A stretch of DNA of 64,000 nt from positions 37,665-101,664 of the forward strand of contig JAJTDF010000001.1 of NCBI GenBank assembly GCA_021294835.1. The letters run 5' to 3'. Under the pieces are notes generated by a model. That model ran no database searches and was not told the DNA's origin. It was given only the letters and a program-made list of their open reading frames with translations. Shown one piece after another: positions 54,801 to 63,834 of this stretch. The translations under genes and the position numbers were made by a program. Each line of letters starts with the position of its first letter. The stretch's first letter is position 1. This DNA comes from Planctomycetaceae bacterium (lineage in GTDB: Bacteria > Planctomycetota > Phycisphaerae > Phycisphaerales > UBA1924).

Positions 54801-57800
54801 GCGGGTGATGGCAATCTGCTGGTCAAGGGCGATCCGCACGCGGGCGCACACGCCTTCACCTTCGGGCGGTTCGGCCTCCTGAACGGTGCCGACGCCGATG
54901 AGCATTGGCTCTGGCTGCAATTGTGGAAGCTCGAACACCGGCTCGACAGACTGGCCTCCAGCAGCTTGTTCCCCGCAGCACGAACTCGTACCGAAGAGAG
55001 ACACGCATCTAGAACCTGACTCCGGGAATCGAATCACGATCGGATCCACCCCGGGGCCCACGGGAACAGTGCTGCCATCAGGTCGGCGCAATAGCACGCC
55101 TGCGAGGTTAATCTCAAAGTCTAGATCGTGAATTGCGCAGGCGTCAATGAATGGAAAGGAGTCAGTGAATGCGATGTTTGCCGAGAAGCGATTTCTCACG
55201 CTGATCCCGCCCAGACTGACAGAATAGACCGATCCCGCATCCGGTCCATCAAGCAGTCGCACATCCACAAAGGCACCTGTTTCAAGTTCTGGGAATGGCA
55301 CTGCTCGCACCGTTCCTCGAATTCGACGTTCAGGCCATGAACCACAGTTGTTGGATGCCGACACAGTAACGCTGCCTTCAAGTGTAGCAATTGCCAGCGT
55401 AGCTGCAAGCCGCGCCGAAATACTTGTCATTGTCAACCGCCCCCCGATAGGAAGCGGCACATTGGTTACTTGGCACTGAAGTCGCCCTCCTACACCAACA
55501 GTTCCGGACACCTGCCCGGACAACTCGACATTATGAGACACTCCAAGACTTCCGTCAGGTGTGCAACAAATACAGATATTGGCGTTGCCGCTCAGAAGAA
55601 CATTCACATCAACAAAGCCCTGATCTATGTCGCAGCCAGGCAGCAAAGCTCGCAGCCCGCTTCGAATCACTTCTCGTGGATCAGCTTCTAGGGCACGACT
55701 CCCAGAAACGCATCGAGACTGAAATGTCGTTGGGTCGCATGTGCATGTGACTGACGTGCTTGGCACGATGCTTGGCGTGAACGACCACCCTCCGCCTCCG
55801 CCGCCTCCGCCGCCTCCACCGCCCCCGACCGGCGGCGGCGTCGTGGACCGACAGCCGGTGTCGGCATTGATGAGCGTGACGGGTGAGCAGTAGACGTTCC
55901 ACACGATACAGAACAACTCGAAGGTCAGACACGTGCTGTAGTTGCACGGGCCGCCGCCGGGGCCTTCCAGTCGCTCGATGGTGACCGGAACGATGCGCGT
56001 CTGCTGCGGTCCCAGCGTGCCCAGGTTCTCCACCAGCGGCGTGATCCGCCAGTTGGGGTGGCTGGGGAAAGTCAAGCGTGCGTTCTCCACGGCGATGAAG
56101 CCGGGGTTGCTCACCCGCAGATCAATCTGCCCGCCGCTGGGGTAGCGGGCCAGGTCGATCAGCGGCGGGTCGACGATGACCGCCGGGGCGGGAACGAAGG
56201 TCTGGTAGACCGCCTCGAGCGTGACCAGGGTGACGTCGGTCACCGTGGTTTCCTGAACGACCCAATTGAAGCGGACGGCCTGATAGGGCACGAAGGCACG
56301 GATCATGGGCAGCCCGGTTGCCGAGTCGCGGGTGGGCAACTGGGCATCCACGTTCACGGTCTGGGAGTAGTTGCCGTGGTTCGGCGCTTCGACGGTCAGC
56401 AGGTATGCCCGCTCGGGGATGCCGTTGAAGCGCACCGGCTCAACCGGCTGGCCTGCTGACGGCCTCTGGGTGATGGCCTGGTAGAGCAGCTGGCCGCTGG
56501 CTGGGTCACGGAGTTGAACGGTGGCGTTCTCCACCAGCGGGCCGCCGGTGGGGATGTACTGCCCCGACTGGCTGTAGTACGTTGCCTCGTTCTCCACACG
56601 AACGACTAGGTCAACCGACCGATCGGAGACAACCCGGAGGGTGAACGGCACCGACCGTGAGAGCGTACCCGCACTGTTACGGACAACCAGCGACCCATTC
56701 ACTGTGCCAAATGGCACTTCCGTTCCCGGCGTGCAGCGGATGGTCGCCGTGGTACGTTGACCGCCGACGAGGCTTGGCAATGCCGGAGTGGCCAGTTGCA
56801 TCCACGGGATGGAGGGCAGGATCACCTGCAGTTCACCGGTCGGGGCGGCACCGATGTTCTCGATTTCGAAGTTGATCAGGGTGTCCTCGCCTCGAAGGAC
56901 ATTCCCGGCAATCGATGACGGGGTGATCTGCACGCTGGGCTGGGCGGGCCGGACATCCAGCACGATGGGCACACTTCGCGTTCCCGAGAGTTCAGAGCCG
57001 ACCAGGAGGGCCAGTGTGCGGCTGAAGCCTGTCTCACTTTGAGAAGAAAGCGAAATGACTGCGGACACCGTGCTGTTGGGGGGCACCACGGCAGGGATGT
57101 TGACACTGGCCGCCAGATCGGACAGATCGCCGCTGAGGACGGCCGACACGCCGGACACCGGCTCGTCACCCGGATTGATCACCGGGATGGTGATCGTCAC
57201 CGGTTCGCCAGACCGAATGATCTGGTTGAACCGGCTGAACCCGGGGTTGAGTGCGAACAGTGAGAACTCATCGGCCACCGGTGCCTGGGCCGCGGCCCCG
57301 CGCGGCCCGACCTGCAGCCGGAACCGCCCGCCTTCGGTGGGCAACGGAACAAACACGGCAAAGAAGTTGCCTTGCGCATCGGTCACCAACGGCCGGTTGG
57401 CCGGCTGGCCGGGCTCGTTGGGCCGGAACAGTTCGCGAACGGCGCCTTGGACTTCCAGAATCGCCTGTACACCGATGCCCGCGATGGGCTGACCGGACGT
57501 GGTGGTCGCCCGACCCGTGATCGTCACCGGCGTCCCCGCGGGGCCGGAGAGCAAGCCCGCTTCGGCGACGACTTGGAAGGTCTCGGACAGGAACTCCACG
57601 TTTGTGGTCGTGGTGTTGTCATTCTCTGCACCTTCGAGGCCTTCGAAAACCGTGTCAGCACGATCGGTGATCACCTTGATGCGATAGCGACCGGCGACTG
57701 ATGGGTAGGTTGCCGACGCCACACGCTCGACTGTGGCACCTGCCGCCAGCGGGCCGCTCTGGGCGACCTCGTCAAGGGTGATCTCTGCCGGAGGACCGTC

Positions 57801-60800
57801 AACCCGGACGGCCACGATGCGGTCCACCCACGGTCCGCTCGCCGCCGCCTGACCCGAGTTGCGAATCACGTAGGGGACAGACAGCGCCGTGCCGATCAGC
57901 CCGCTCGACACGGGTCCGGCGGATTCGACGATCAGATTGGGGCGTGGCGGCTGACCGATCTGGGTGATGACCGACGCGGCGGCCAGGTTGTTCTCTGGCG
58001 GGCCGCTTTCGAGGATGTTGTTGCCGACATCCACCTCCACCTGAAACACATATGCACCCTGGATTCGTGGCGGAATGGTGATCGCCTCGGATCGTGGCAA
58101 GGTGGCACCGGCGAGCACCTGCGCCTCCTCGTTGCGGGTGGAAAGCAACAGACGTTCGGCGGACCCGACCCGCTGCAGGTAGACGCTGGAGAAGAAGTTG
58201 CGCGGAGTGGGCGTCTGACCGACGTTGGCGAGCGTGTAGGTGATCGTAACAGTTGATTCCGCGAGCGCGGTTTCCGGTGCCTGCACACCGGAGATCGCCA
58301 AGTCGGGCCGGCGAATGGTGCTGATGGGCCCGGCGTTGCAGTTGTCTGACTCCACGCTCTCGACAACTTGATCAACGGCATCGACGCACACGCGGAGTCG
58401 GTAGCCGAGCCCCAAGTCGGGCACGGAGAAGGAAACGGCTCGCACCAGTGACACCTCACCGGGCGACAGGGTCGCATCGACATTCAGGCTGGCGACGAGC
58501 GGCCCCTGCGTGGCCCCGTCAGGCACAGCAAACACACGCTCAAGCCACCGGCCGGTGGCGGGGCTCGAGCCGGTGTTCTGGACCTTCCAGCGGGCGGTCA
58601 TCTCCTGGCCGACCGACGCGGCGCTGACTTGCTCGATGTCCACCGGCACCAAGTTGGGCAGCAGGGGACGTGAGATGGTGACCGGCCCGAACACCGCGGT
58701 GTTGTTGTTCTCCAGACGCTCGACGACGGCGTTGTTTGCGTCGCTCTGGACGATGATGAAGTACGCACCGGTGTTCAGATCGGCAGTCAGCGGCAAGGTC
58801 AGAGCAATCGTGCGAGCTGTGGTCTGCGAGGACTCAAGCGACTGGTCGACCGTCAACCCTCCGAGCGCCCGATCATCAGCGGAGAGGGCCGCATCGCTGG
58901 AGAGCCAGATGCGGTCAACCCATGGGGCGACGGCGGGCAGTTGGCCGCCGTTGGAAGACTGGTACTGGACGGTCGCCGGCTGACCGAAGATCAGACCGGC
59001 AGGGCCGGTGGCGTTGACCCCGGTCACGGTGAGGTCCGGGGCAATCGGCAGCGACACCTGAACCGCCGGCACTCCGCAACGCTCGTTGTCGGCCTCCGCC
59101 CCGCTGACCGGCTCGGCGACGTTCCCCGCCGCGTCGGTCACCACGCACAGTTGACGGGGTCCTTCGATGTTCTCAGGCAGGCGGACAATCTGCTGCTGGC
59201 TGTACTGTGCGTTCGGGGCCAGGGGACCGTCGCGACGGAACTCCGCCAGGGTGACCGGGGCGCCACCGGCCGGGTTGCGGAGGATGATGCGGTCGATCCA
59301 GTTGCCGGTGGCTGCGGCGGTACCGACATTGCTGACGGTCCACGCAACATCGACCGGGCGACCGGCGGTCGCAGCGCTCGGGGTGGTGATGACCGTCACG
59401 GCGAGATTCGCCGACGCTGTGGGCGACATGGTGACCGCAGCGCTGGAGGCAGCGTTGTTGGCTTCGTCAGGCTCGGTCACCTGGCTGGTTCCGTCGGCCC
59501 GAACGATGAGGTAGCGGGGGCCGGAAGCGGTGGGGTTGACGGGGATATCGAGGTCCAGATCACGCGTGTAACTGGAACCGGGCGACAGGACGTCGGCGGG
59601 TACCTGAGTCAGCGTCACGGCGTTCGCGCCCGTGGGCGAGGTTGCGAGTTGCACCACGTCGCGGGCCGTCGCGGGTGATGCGGCAGTTCCGGTGTTGGTG
59701 ACGGTCCAGCGGACGCGCAGGGGCGAGCCGAAGGTGCCGGCGGCTGGCGCTCCAACGCCGCTGACGGCCAGATCAGCCGCCGGAGCCGGCGACATGATGA
59801 TCGGCAGCGCCGGTGAGACGTTGTTGGACTCGAGGATCTCAGCCAATTGACCACTGTCGTCGGCACGGGTGATGAGGTAGCGCAGTCCGGACTCGAAGCG
59901 GACCGGCAAGGTGAGCGAGAAGTTCTGGACGTACTGACCGTCGCGCGGGACATCGGCCGAACGCACGCGGGACTGCAGACGCAGGTCGGCGGCGTCCCAC
60001 ACCGGGTCGGTCGAGAGGTAGAGCGCGTCCGACCAAGTGCCTGAGGTGGGCCCGCCGCTGTTGGTGAACAGCGCGGCGACGGTGAGTTCTGTGCCGAAGG
60101 CCGCGGAACCGGGGCCGACCGGTACGTTGGCGCGAAGGTCCGGGAGGGCCAGCGTGAACGAGGCTGGGGAGGAGGCGACGGCGCCGCGGACATCGCGAAC
60201 ATTGAGCCAGATCTGCGATCCTCCGCCCTGCGCGATCGCCAGCAACTGCGCGAAGGAGATGCTGGCTGATGCGCCGGAGGCCAGCCGGTCCGGTCCGCCG
60301 AAGTCGGCGATGGACGAGTATGCCCGACGGGACCATTCAGCGGTCAGTTGTTCCCCGACGCCGATCACCAGATCGGGATCGTCCACCAGGCCAATGACTG
60401 TGGCCGTGCCGCCGGACTCCACCGGGCCGTAGGGCCCGCCGGCGCTGGCCGTCGGCGGGGCGTTCTGATACACGACGGTGGTCTGGTCATTGGCTGCCAG
60501 ACCGTCGAAGTCGGTCACGGTGAGCCGGAGGGGGACGGCTTGCGAGAGGGTGAGGCCCTTGGCCAGAGCCTGAGCGCGGGTGAACGGCTGCAGGCCGGCG
60601 GTGCGGCCGGCATCATCGCCGACGCCGTCGGCGCCGAGATCCCACTGGACGGTGGCGATGGCGGCGAAGCCAGGTTGCTGACCATCGGGGTCACGCGAGG
60701 CGGTGCCATCGGCCGTGAACTGCGCCGTCGCGGCCGACAGCGCGTAGGGGCCGCCGGCGCGGGCCTCGGGCGTGCGGAAGTTGCCGCGGCGGAACTCGAC

Positions 60801-63746
60801 GCGGGTGTTGCTCTGAATGCCGCCGGCGGGAAGGTTGGTGCCCCGCGTGCCGTTGTGAGCCTCGACTCCGCCCCGCACCTGACCGTCAAACGCAGGCGGC
60901 TGAACGTCAAGATAGCGGAACTCGATCGAGCCGTCAGCCTCGGACAAGACCACCTGGAAGGTGTTGCCGGTGACAAAGCCGAACTGGCGGCAGTTGGTCC
61001 ACTGCACCACCAGCCGCCGGGTCGGGGCGGCACCCAGCACCTGCCAGTGGATGGTTCCGCCGCCGGCCGGATCAGTGGCCGAATTGGTGTTCAGGTTGCT
61101 CCACCGCGGCGCGATGATGCCGTTGGGGGGCCGGACATCGCCCATGGCGCGGGGCAGGGGAACGTCCACCGGCTCGGTCCCGAAGGTCAGATAGCCGTTG
61201 ACCGAGACACGGACAGCAGTGTGCAGGCGGTCGTAGAACACGAAGGGCCAGCCGAGGTTGATCGTGAAGCCGCCGTCGTCGGCGTTCCAAAGGGGATCGC
61301 TGGTGGGGGCGGCGGTGCCGGTGGTGCGGATGTCCTCGAAGACGAACGGCTGGCGAACCGTCTGGGCGTAGTTCACCGCTTCGCACCCGGTGCCGTCACC
61401 CTGATAGACGCCGCCCTGGGCCGTGCACTGGGCGCTGGTGAGTTGCACACAGCCGCCGCCGCCGGTGGTGCCGAAGGCGCAAGCGCCGGCCGGGGTCGTT
61501 TCGATGGACATCCAGTACGGGCTGTCGCACGGTACTCCGGAGAGGGCCGATGGCGCGACGAACACCACGTAGCGGCCCGCCGGCAACACGCGGGTCATGG
61601 TCGCTTCCTGGCCGGCAACAGCCCGCGTCTCGCCCAGATCCAGCGGCTGAGGGGTGCGGCAGCCGGAGCGGCCGTCGATCAGCCCGAGTTGCAGCGGGAA
61701 CGTGGCGGCACCCCGGATTCGCACCTCGGCAGCGGCCGGGATCGTGAACTGGTACCAGTCGGTATCGCGGAAGTCCTGGCCGTCGCGTGCGAATGTGCCG
61801 GCTCGGCCGGAGACGGCCTGCCCGGGGGCGAGGGTGACGAACCGCTCGGGGGTTGCAGAGCAGCCAGCGTTGAAGGCATCAACGTATCCGTTGCCGCAGG
61901 CGGGCTCACCCTCGGCGATGGCGCCGGGCGGGATCGAGAGGCTGGGCGGCGAGCACGGAACCGGATCGGTGCAGGCCTGGGTGGCACGGGAGAACTGCAA
62001 CTCAAACGTGCCCGACGCACCACTGAAGCCGGTGAGCAGCACCAGGTACTCGCGTCCGGCCTCGGCACAGAAGGTGACTCGAGAACCGCCGCCGGGGCAG
62101 TCGTCGTCGTTGGCGGTGACACAGGAGAGGGCGTCGCAGGAGGCGCAGAAGACGCTCAGCACGGTGTCGAACGTGGTGTTGGCGCAGGTGGAGAGCGTGA
62201 CGGGGTGGCCTGTGCCCACCAGGCGGAACCACACGCCCGAGCCGCCGGGAACGGCGCCGGCGCACAGCGGCACCACGTCAGCGGTCATGCCCTGCGTGGC
62301 GCCACGGATGGCCAGCGTCGTTGTGCTGATCGGCAGCGCAATCGCCGAAGCGCACAGGTCGCTCACCGGTGAGGGGGCCGGCGTGGGGTACTCCAGCAGG
62401 AAACTGCGGCCGGGAGCGTCCGACGGTACATCATGCCACTGCGGCGACCGGACCACGCCGGCGGCGACGAGGTACGCGCCCGCGTTCTCGTTGTTGCCGG
62501 GCGTGTTGTTGCCGGGCTGGCCGGGGGCCCAACTGGTGGCCGAGAAGCTCTCACCGTTGACCCACCCCCAGCCGCCGGCGGGCTCCTGTGCGCCATCGGC
62601 CTGTCGCAGACCGATGAACGGGCCTTGCTGCCCGCCACCTGCGATGGGTGCCCACAAAGACGGCCGATCGATGAGTGAGAACATCAGCACGTTCTCGACG
62701 GCGGTGGATGGGGAGGCCAATGTGGCACCGCGGGACTCGGCGAAGGCCTGGGCAGCCGCCCAGGTGATGCCCGCGGGCGCGACGTAGGCCTCGTAGGTGC
62801 GGCCGGCCGCGCTATCGATCACCGAGACGATGCGGATCGGCCCTCCGGTGACCGGTGTGCCGCCGGCACAGGAGGCGACATCGAGCACCGACCCGGCGGA
62901 GATGGTGGCGCCGAGGGATGAGGTGATGACGCAGTCGTACACGCCGGCATCGGCCGCGGCGACAGCCGAGATGGAGAGGCTCGGGCCGGTGGCGCCGGGG
63001 ATCGGCCGTTCGTTCAGTCGCCACTGGTAGGTCTGGCCGGGGTTGACGCTGGCGGCGGCAAGGGTGAAGGTGACAGGCTGCCCGGGGCAGGTGAGCGCCG
63101 AGGGGGGCTGCGGGGCGGGCACCACGCGGGAGACGACGACGTTGTCGAGGCCCCACGACTCATCGCAGATTCCCTGCAGACCGCTGGCGCTGAAGTCGAG
63201 CAGTTCGGTGGCAGCGGTGGCGGTGAAGCGGAGAGTGATCGGATAGACGTACATGAACGGCCAACCGGACGTACATCCCGTTGACCATCCACAGGGGCAG
63301 AACTCGACGTTGCCGAAGGTGGTGGTGAACGACGACGACGGATAGGCCCCGGGGTAAGACTGAGGCCGATCACCGGCGGCTGCGAATGTGGTCTGGAACG
63401 ACTCTCCTCCGCGCCGGGTCACCCGCCAGATGTCGGGCCCTGGCGAGACGTTTCCATCCCACGAAGCGATGGCGTACACCTGACAACGCATCTCGTACTG
63501 CTGCCCAACGGTCAACCCGTTGAGCGTGAGGGTGGCGGTCTCGTTGCCATAGTCGCCCAGGAAACGGCGAGAGTTGTCCGGCGTGAAACGCACACGGGCA
63601 TTGCTGAAGCCTGGGGCGGTGCCGTCATCGAAGTTCGCGGCATAAATCGGCTGGGCGGCAGTCGGCGAGACGACGGCAAGGGCAGCCATGGCGGCAAACA
63701 GGGCCGAGGTGAGGCGAGCAGCACGGGCGAGGCGAGAAGGTGTCAT
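51849..63746 (-). CDS. Giant multidomain secreted protein with CARDB-like repeats and dockerin-like C-terminus
   Basis: A single open frame of 3,965 codons. A signal peptide (residues 1-32) is followed by a beta-sandwich, an Ig-like domain (about 215-295), a C-type-lectin-like domain (305-460), Cys-rich DLCASAIALP-type modules, a nidogen-like region (about 805-980), PKD-like segments with ARAGGPY and ASAGGPY (about 995-1130), and seven CARDB-like adhesion repeats (about 1195-2050) starting NLxV or DLxV and ending near 'NN'. Further beta domains follow, then a Cys-rich insertion at about 2650-2915 whose DNA has lower G+C, a dockerin type I-like pair (RGDANGDRAVNSRDL, ADVNRDGVISEADV) at about 3525-3590, and a last Asp-rich pair ending LLTGDDFVAFIAGFADGCP, the 'GC-type' dockerin-like tail common in Phycisphaerae. 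It would be a surface or matrix adhesin of about 400 kDa. No catalytic domain was recognised. Confidence 0.85.
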   Translation of the reverse strand: MTPSRLARAARLTSALFAAMAALAVVSPTAAQPIYAANFDDGTAPGFSNARVRFTPDNSRRFLGDYGNETATLTLNGLTVGQQYEMRCQVYAIASWDGNVSPGPDIWRVTRRGGESFQTTFAAAGDRPQSYPGAYPSSSFTTTFGNVEFCPCGWSTGCTSGWPFMYVYPITLRFTATAATELLDFSASGLQGICDESWGLDNVVVSRVVPAPQPPSALTCPGQPVTFTLAAASVNPGQTYQWRLNERPIPGATGPSLSISAVAAADAGVYDCVITSSLGATISAGSVLDVASCAGGTPVTGGPIRIVSVIDSAAGRTYEAYVAPAGITWAAAQAFAESRGATLASPSTAVENVLMFSLIDRPSLWAPIAGGGQQGPFIGLRQADGAQEPAGGWGWVNGESFSATSWAPGQPGNNTPGNNENAGAYLVAAGVVRSPQWHDVPSDAPGRSFLLEYPTPAPSPVSDLCASAIALPISTTTLAIRGATQGMTADVVPLCAGAVPGGSGVWFRLVGTGHPVTLSTCANTTFDTVLSVFCASCDALSCVTANDDDCPGGGSRVTFCAEAGREYLVLLTGFSGASGTFELQFSRATQACTDPVPCSPPSLSIPPGAIAEGEPACGNGYVDAFNAGCSATPERFVTLAPGQAVSGRAGTFARDGQDFRDTDWYQFTIPAAAEVRIRGAATFPLQLGLIDGRSGCRTPQPLDLGETRAVAGQEATMTRVLPAGRYVVFVAPSALSGVPCDSPYWMSIETTPAGACAFGTTGGGGCVQLTSAQCTAQGGVYQGDGTGCEAVNYAQTVRQPFVFEDIRTTGTAAPTSDPLWNADDGGFTINLGWPFVFYDRLHTAVRVSVNGYLTFGTEPVDVPLPRAMGDVRPPNGIIAPRWSNLNTNSATDPAGGGTIHWQVLGAAPTRRLVVQWTNCRQFGFVTGNTFQVVLSEADGSIEFRYLDVQPPAFDGQVRGGVEAHNGTRGTNLPAGGIQSNTRVEFRRGNFRTPEARAGGPYALSAATAQFTADGTASRDPDGQQPGFAAIATVQWDLGADGVGDDAGRTAGLQPFTRAQALAKGLTLSQAVPLRLTVTDFDGLAANDQTTVVYQNAPPTASAGGPYGPVESGGTATVIGLVDDPDLVIGVGEQLTAEWSRRAYSSIADFGGPDRLASGASASISFAQLLAIAQGGGSQIWLNVRDVRGAVASSPASFTLALPDLRANVPVGPGSAAFGTELTVAALFTNSGGPTSGTWSDALYLSTDPVWDAADLRLQSRVRSADVPRDGQYVQNFSLTLPVRFESGLRYLITRADDSGQLAEILESNNVSPALPIIMSPAPAADLAVSGVGAPAAGTFGSPLRVRWTVTNTGTAASPATARDVVQLATSPTGANAVTLTQVPADVLSPGSSYTRDLDLDIPVNPTASGPRYLIVRADGTSQVTEPDEANNAASSAAVTMSPTASANLAVTVITTPSAATAGRPVDVAWTVSNVGTAAATGNWIDRIILRNPAGGAPVTLAEFRRDGPLAPNAQYSQQQIVRLPENIEGPRQLCVVTDAAGNVAEPVSGAEADNERCGVPAVQVSLPIAPDLTVTGVNATGPAGLIFGQPATVQYQSSNGGQLPAVAPWVDRIWLSSDAALSADDRALGGLTVDQSLESSQTTARTIALTLPLTADLNTGAYFIIVQSDANNAVVERLENNNTAVFGPVTISRPLLPNLVPVDIEQVSAASVGQEMTARWKVQNTGSSPATGRWLERVFAVPDGATQGPLVASLNVDATLSPGEVSLVRAVSFSVPDLGLGYRLRVCVDAVDQVVESVESDNCNAGPISTIRRPDLAISGVQAPETALAESTVTITYTLANVGQTPTPRNFFSSVYLQRVGSAERLLLSTRNEEAQVLAGATLPRSEAITIPPRIQGAYVFQVEVDVGNNILESGPPENNLAAASVITQIGQPPRPNLIVESAGPVSSGLIGTALSVPYVIRNSGQAAASGPWVDRIVAVRVDGPPAEITLDEVAQSGPLAAGATVERVASATYPSVAGRYRIKVITDRADTVFEGLEGAENDNTTTTNVEFLSETFQVVAEAGLLSGPAGTPVTITGRATTTSGQPIAGIGVQAILEVQGAVRELFRPNEPGQPANRPLVTDAQGNFFAVFVPLPTEGGRFRLQVGPRGAAAQAPVADEFSLFALNPGFSRFNQIIRSGEPVTITIPVINPGDEPVSGVSAVLSGDLSDLAASVNIPAVVPPNSTVSAVISLSSQSETGFSRTLALLVGSELSGTRSVPIVLDVRPAQPSVQITPSSIAGNVLRGEDTLINFEIENIGAAPTGELQVILPSIPWMQLATPALPSLVGGQRTTATIRCTPGTEVPFGTVNGSLVVRNSAGTLSRSVPFTLRVVSDRSVDLVVRVENEATYYSQSGQYIPTGGPLVENATVQLRDPASGQLLYQAITQRPSAGQPVEPVRFNGIPERAYLLTVEAPNHGNYSQTVNVDAQLPTRDSATGLPMIRAFVPYQAVRFNWVVQETTVTDVTLVTLEAVYQTFVPAPAVIVDPPLIDLARYPSGGQIDLRVSNPGFIAVENARLTFPSHPNWRITPLVENLGTLGPQQTRIVPVTIERLEGPGGGPCNYSTCLTFELFCIVWNVYCSPVTLINADTGCRSTTPPPVGGGGGGGGGGGGGWSFTPSIVPSTSVTCTCDPTTFQSRCVSGSRALEADPREVIRSGLRALLPGCDIDQGFVDVNVLLSGNANICICCTPDGSLGVSHNVELSGQVSGTVGVGGRLQCQVTNVPLPIGGRLTMTSISARLAATLAIATLEGSVTVSASNNCGSWPERRIRGTVRAVPFPELETGAFVDVRLLDGPDAGSVYSVSLGGISVRNRFSANIAFTDSFPFIDACAIHDLDFEINLAGVLLRRPDGSTVPVGPGVDPIVIRFPESGSRCVSLFGTSSCCGEQAAGGQSVEPVFELPQLQPEPMLIGVGTVQEAEPPEGEGVCARVRIALDQQIAITRTAISGTLEIDNSQGAGPVESIRVQLAVFDALGADVTDRFAVSTEPTLNGVTGVTGNGVVAPGVRATANWIILPTRDAAPTVPVQYSFGGVVHYTQGGAPRSFFFTPVPLTVRPDPRLEVKYFLQREVFADDPFTSDVVEPSEPFSLGLMMSNRGFGTASNVTVTSSQPRIVENVRRLLIEFFIVGAQIGGQPVEPSLTLRLGELPPQTTKVGRYLLTTTLLGFFESFQASFRRRPDYGIDDERVALIESVSTFSLSRAVRSLRVGADGPEPDFLTDELSGVDDPNENPAVPAIAKLPDRVHLSDGSVASVASVVSASFQAIPGTSQYRLQFPPVPGYVYVTFPDPTGGQLRVATVRRADGRELPVRPAAETTSLYNVWQTRYVFRDRQRPLVEPRIHLFDDGGSGSYIVTFDTVSPPSAVTGWRSVAAHEGLGDLVVSAPVGGELGEARTGGGRVIEFTLSERINAATFTPSTVSITGRDLLGDQVALGGLTWTTEVVGDGRTGRIVFSQPLPDKARYCLRVIGLADVLGRVVRQGTGTNLTVLRGDANGDRAVNSRDLAFYRSLLGVAASTPVIPADASSVRADVNRDGVISEADVQTAAAGVGLEARYVADPCWTGLPISSSGLPVPSSTFQEFEPNQSRSQATVVTMSALDRISGSTTGSASSGPAGSTVDYFRVGAPAFPAAIYRHRLTLASAGGAGHTTAIRGFAQESGQIDAASDVPVQLLAPPRPVSFNQWYGFGTGERVLYSVAGTSQTIQPYEVTIKSEPVTPQWLGELTPGEIVITTAGQGHGTDSEILVFDRNLMPIADAMSDDVAPAGPESRHARSRFAYRQGAYFVAISDRNLADSQASPPWDLSLSQPVLDVFGAVVASSAAPAADLTFSVTDASGTRVVQAGKSGAYDVRWFVFSVGQCIPDIVGVGQVPAPDELVTADDYIAFLNAFAAGDLLADVCGIGGPPSVPDGLLTGDDFVAFIAGFADGCP
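55791..55831 (-). repeat. Polyglycine-coding tract inside the giant protein
   Basis: A CCG/CCT/CCA-rich stretch read on the minus strand as thirteen consecutive glycines (GGGGGGGGGGGGG) just after TTPPPVGG. It directly precedes, in the protein, the lower-G+C segment. Slippage-prone but in frame here. Confidence 0.8.
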
Positions 63747-63834
63747 GGGTGCCCCAGAGGCGGTGGTGAGTCAGTCAGACAGAAGCAGAGAACACGGACC
63801 AAAGGACAGGTTGGCGAGCAGAACGATGGTCGCC
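63747..63834. other. Gap upstream of the giant gene
   Basis: About 88 bp between the PEP-CTERM-like gene stop and the giant gene start on the same strand. Its sequence is unremarkable; no promoter or terminator was recognised, so the two genes could be co-transcribed. Confidence 0.4.

Noticed and set aside
60348..62372. 674-codon plus-strand frame inside the giant gene
   Set aside because: Antisense Gly/Arg/Ala/Val-rich translation without domain features; the minus strand has signal peptide and repeat architecture throughout.
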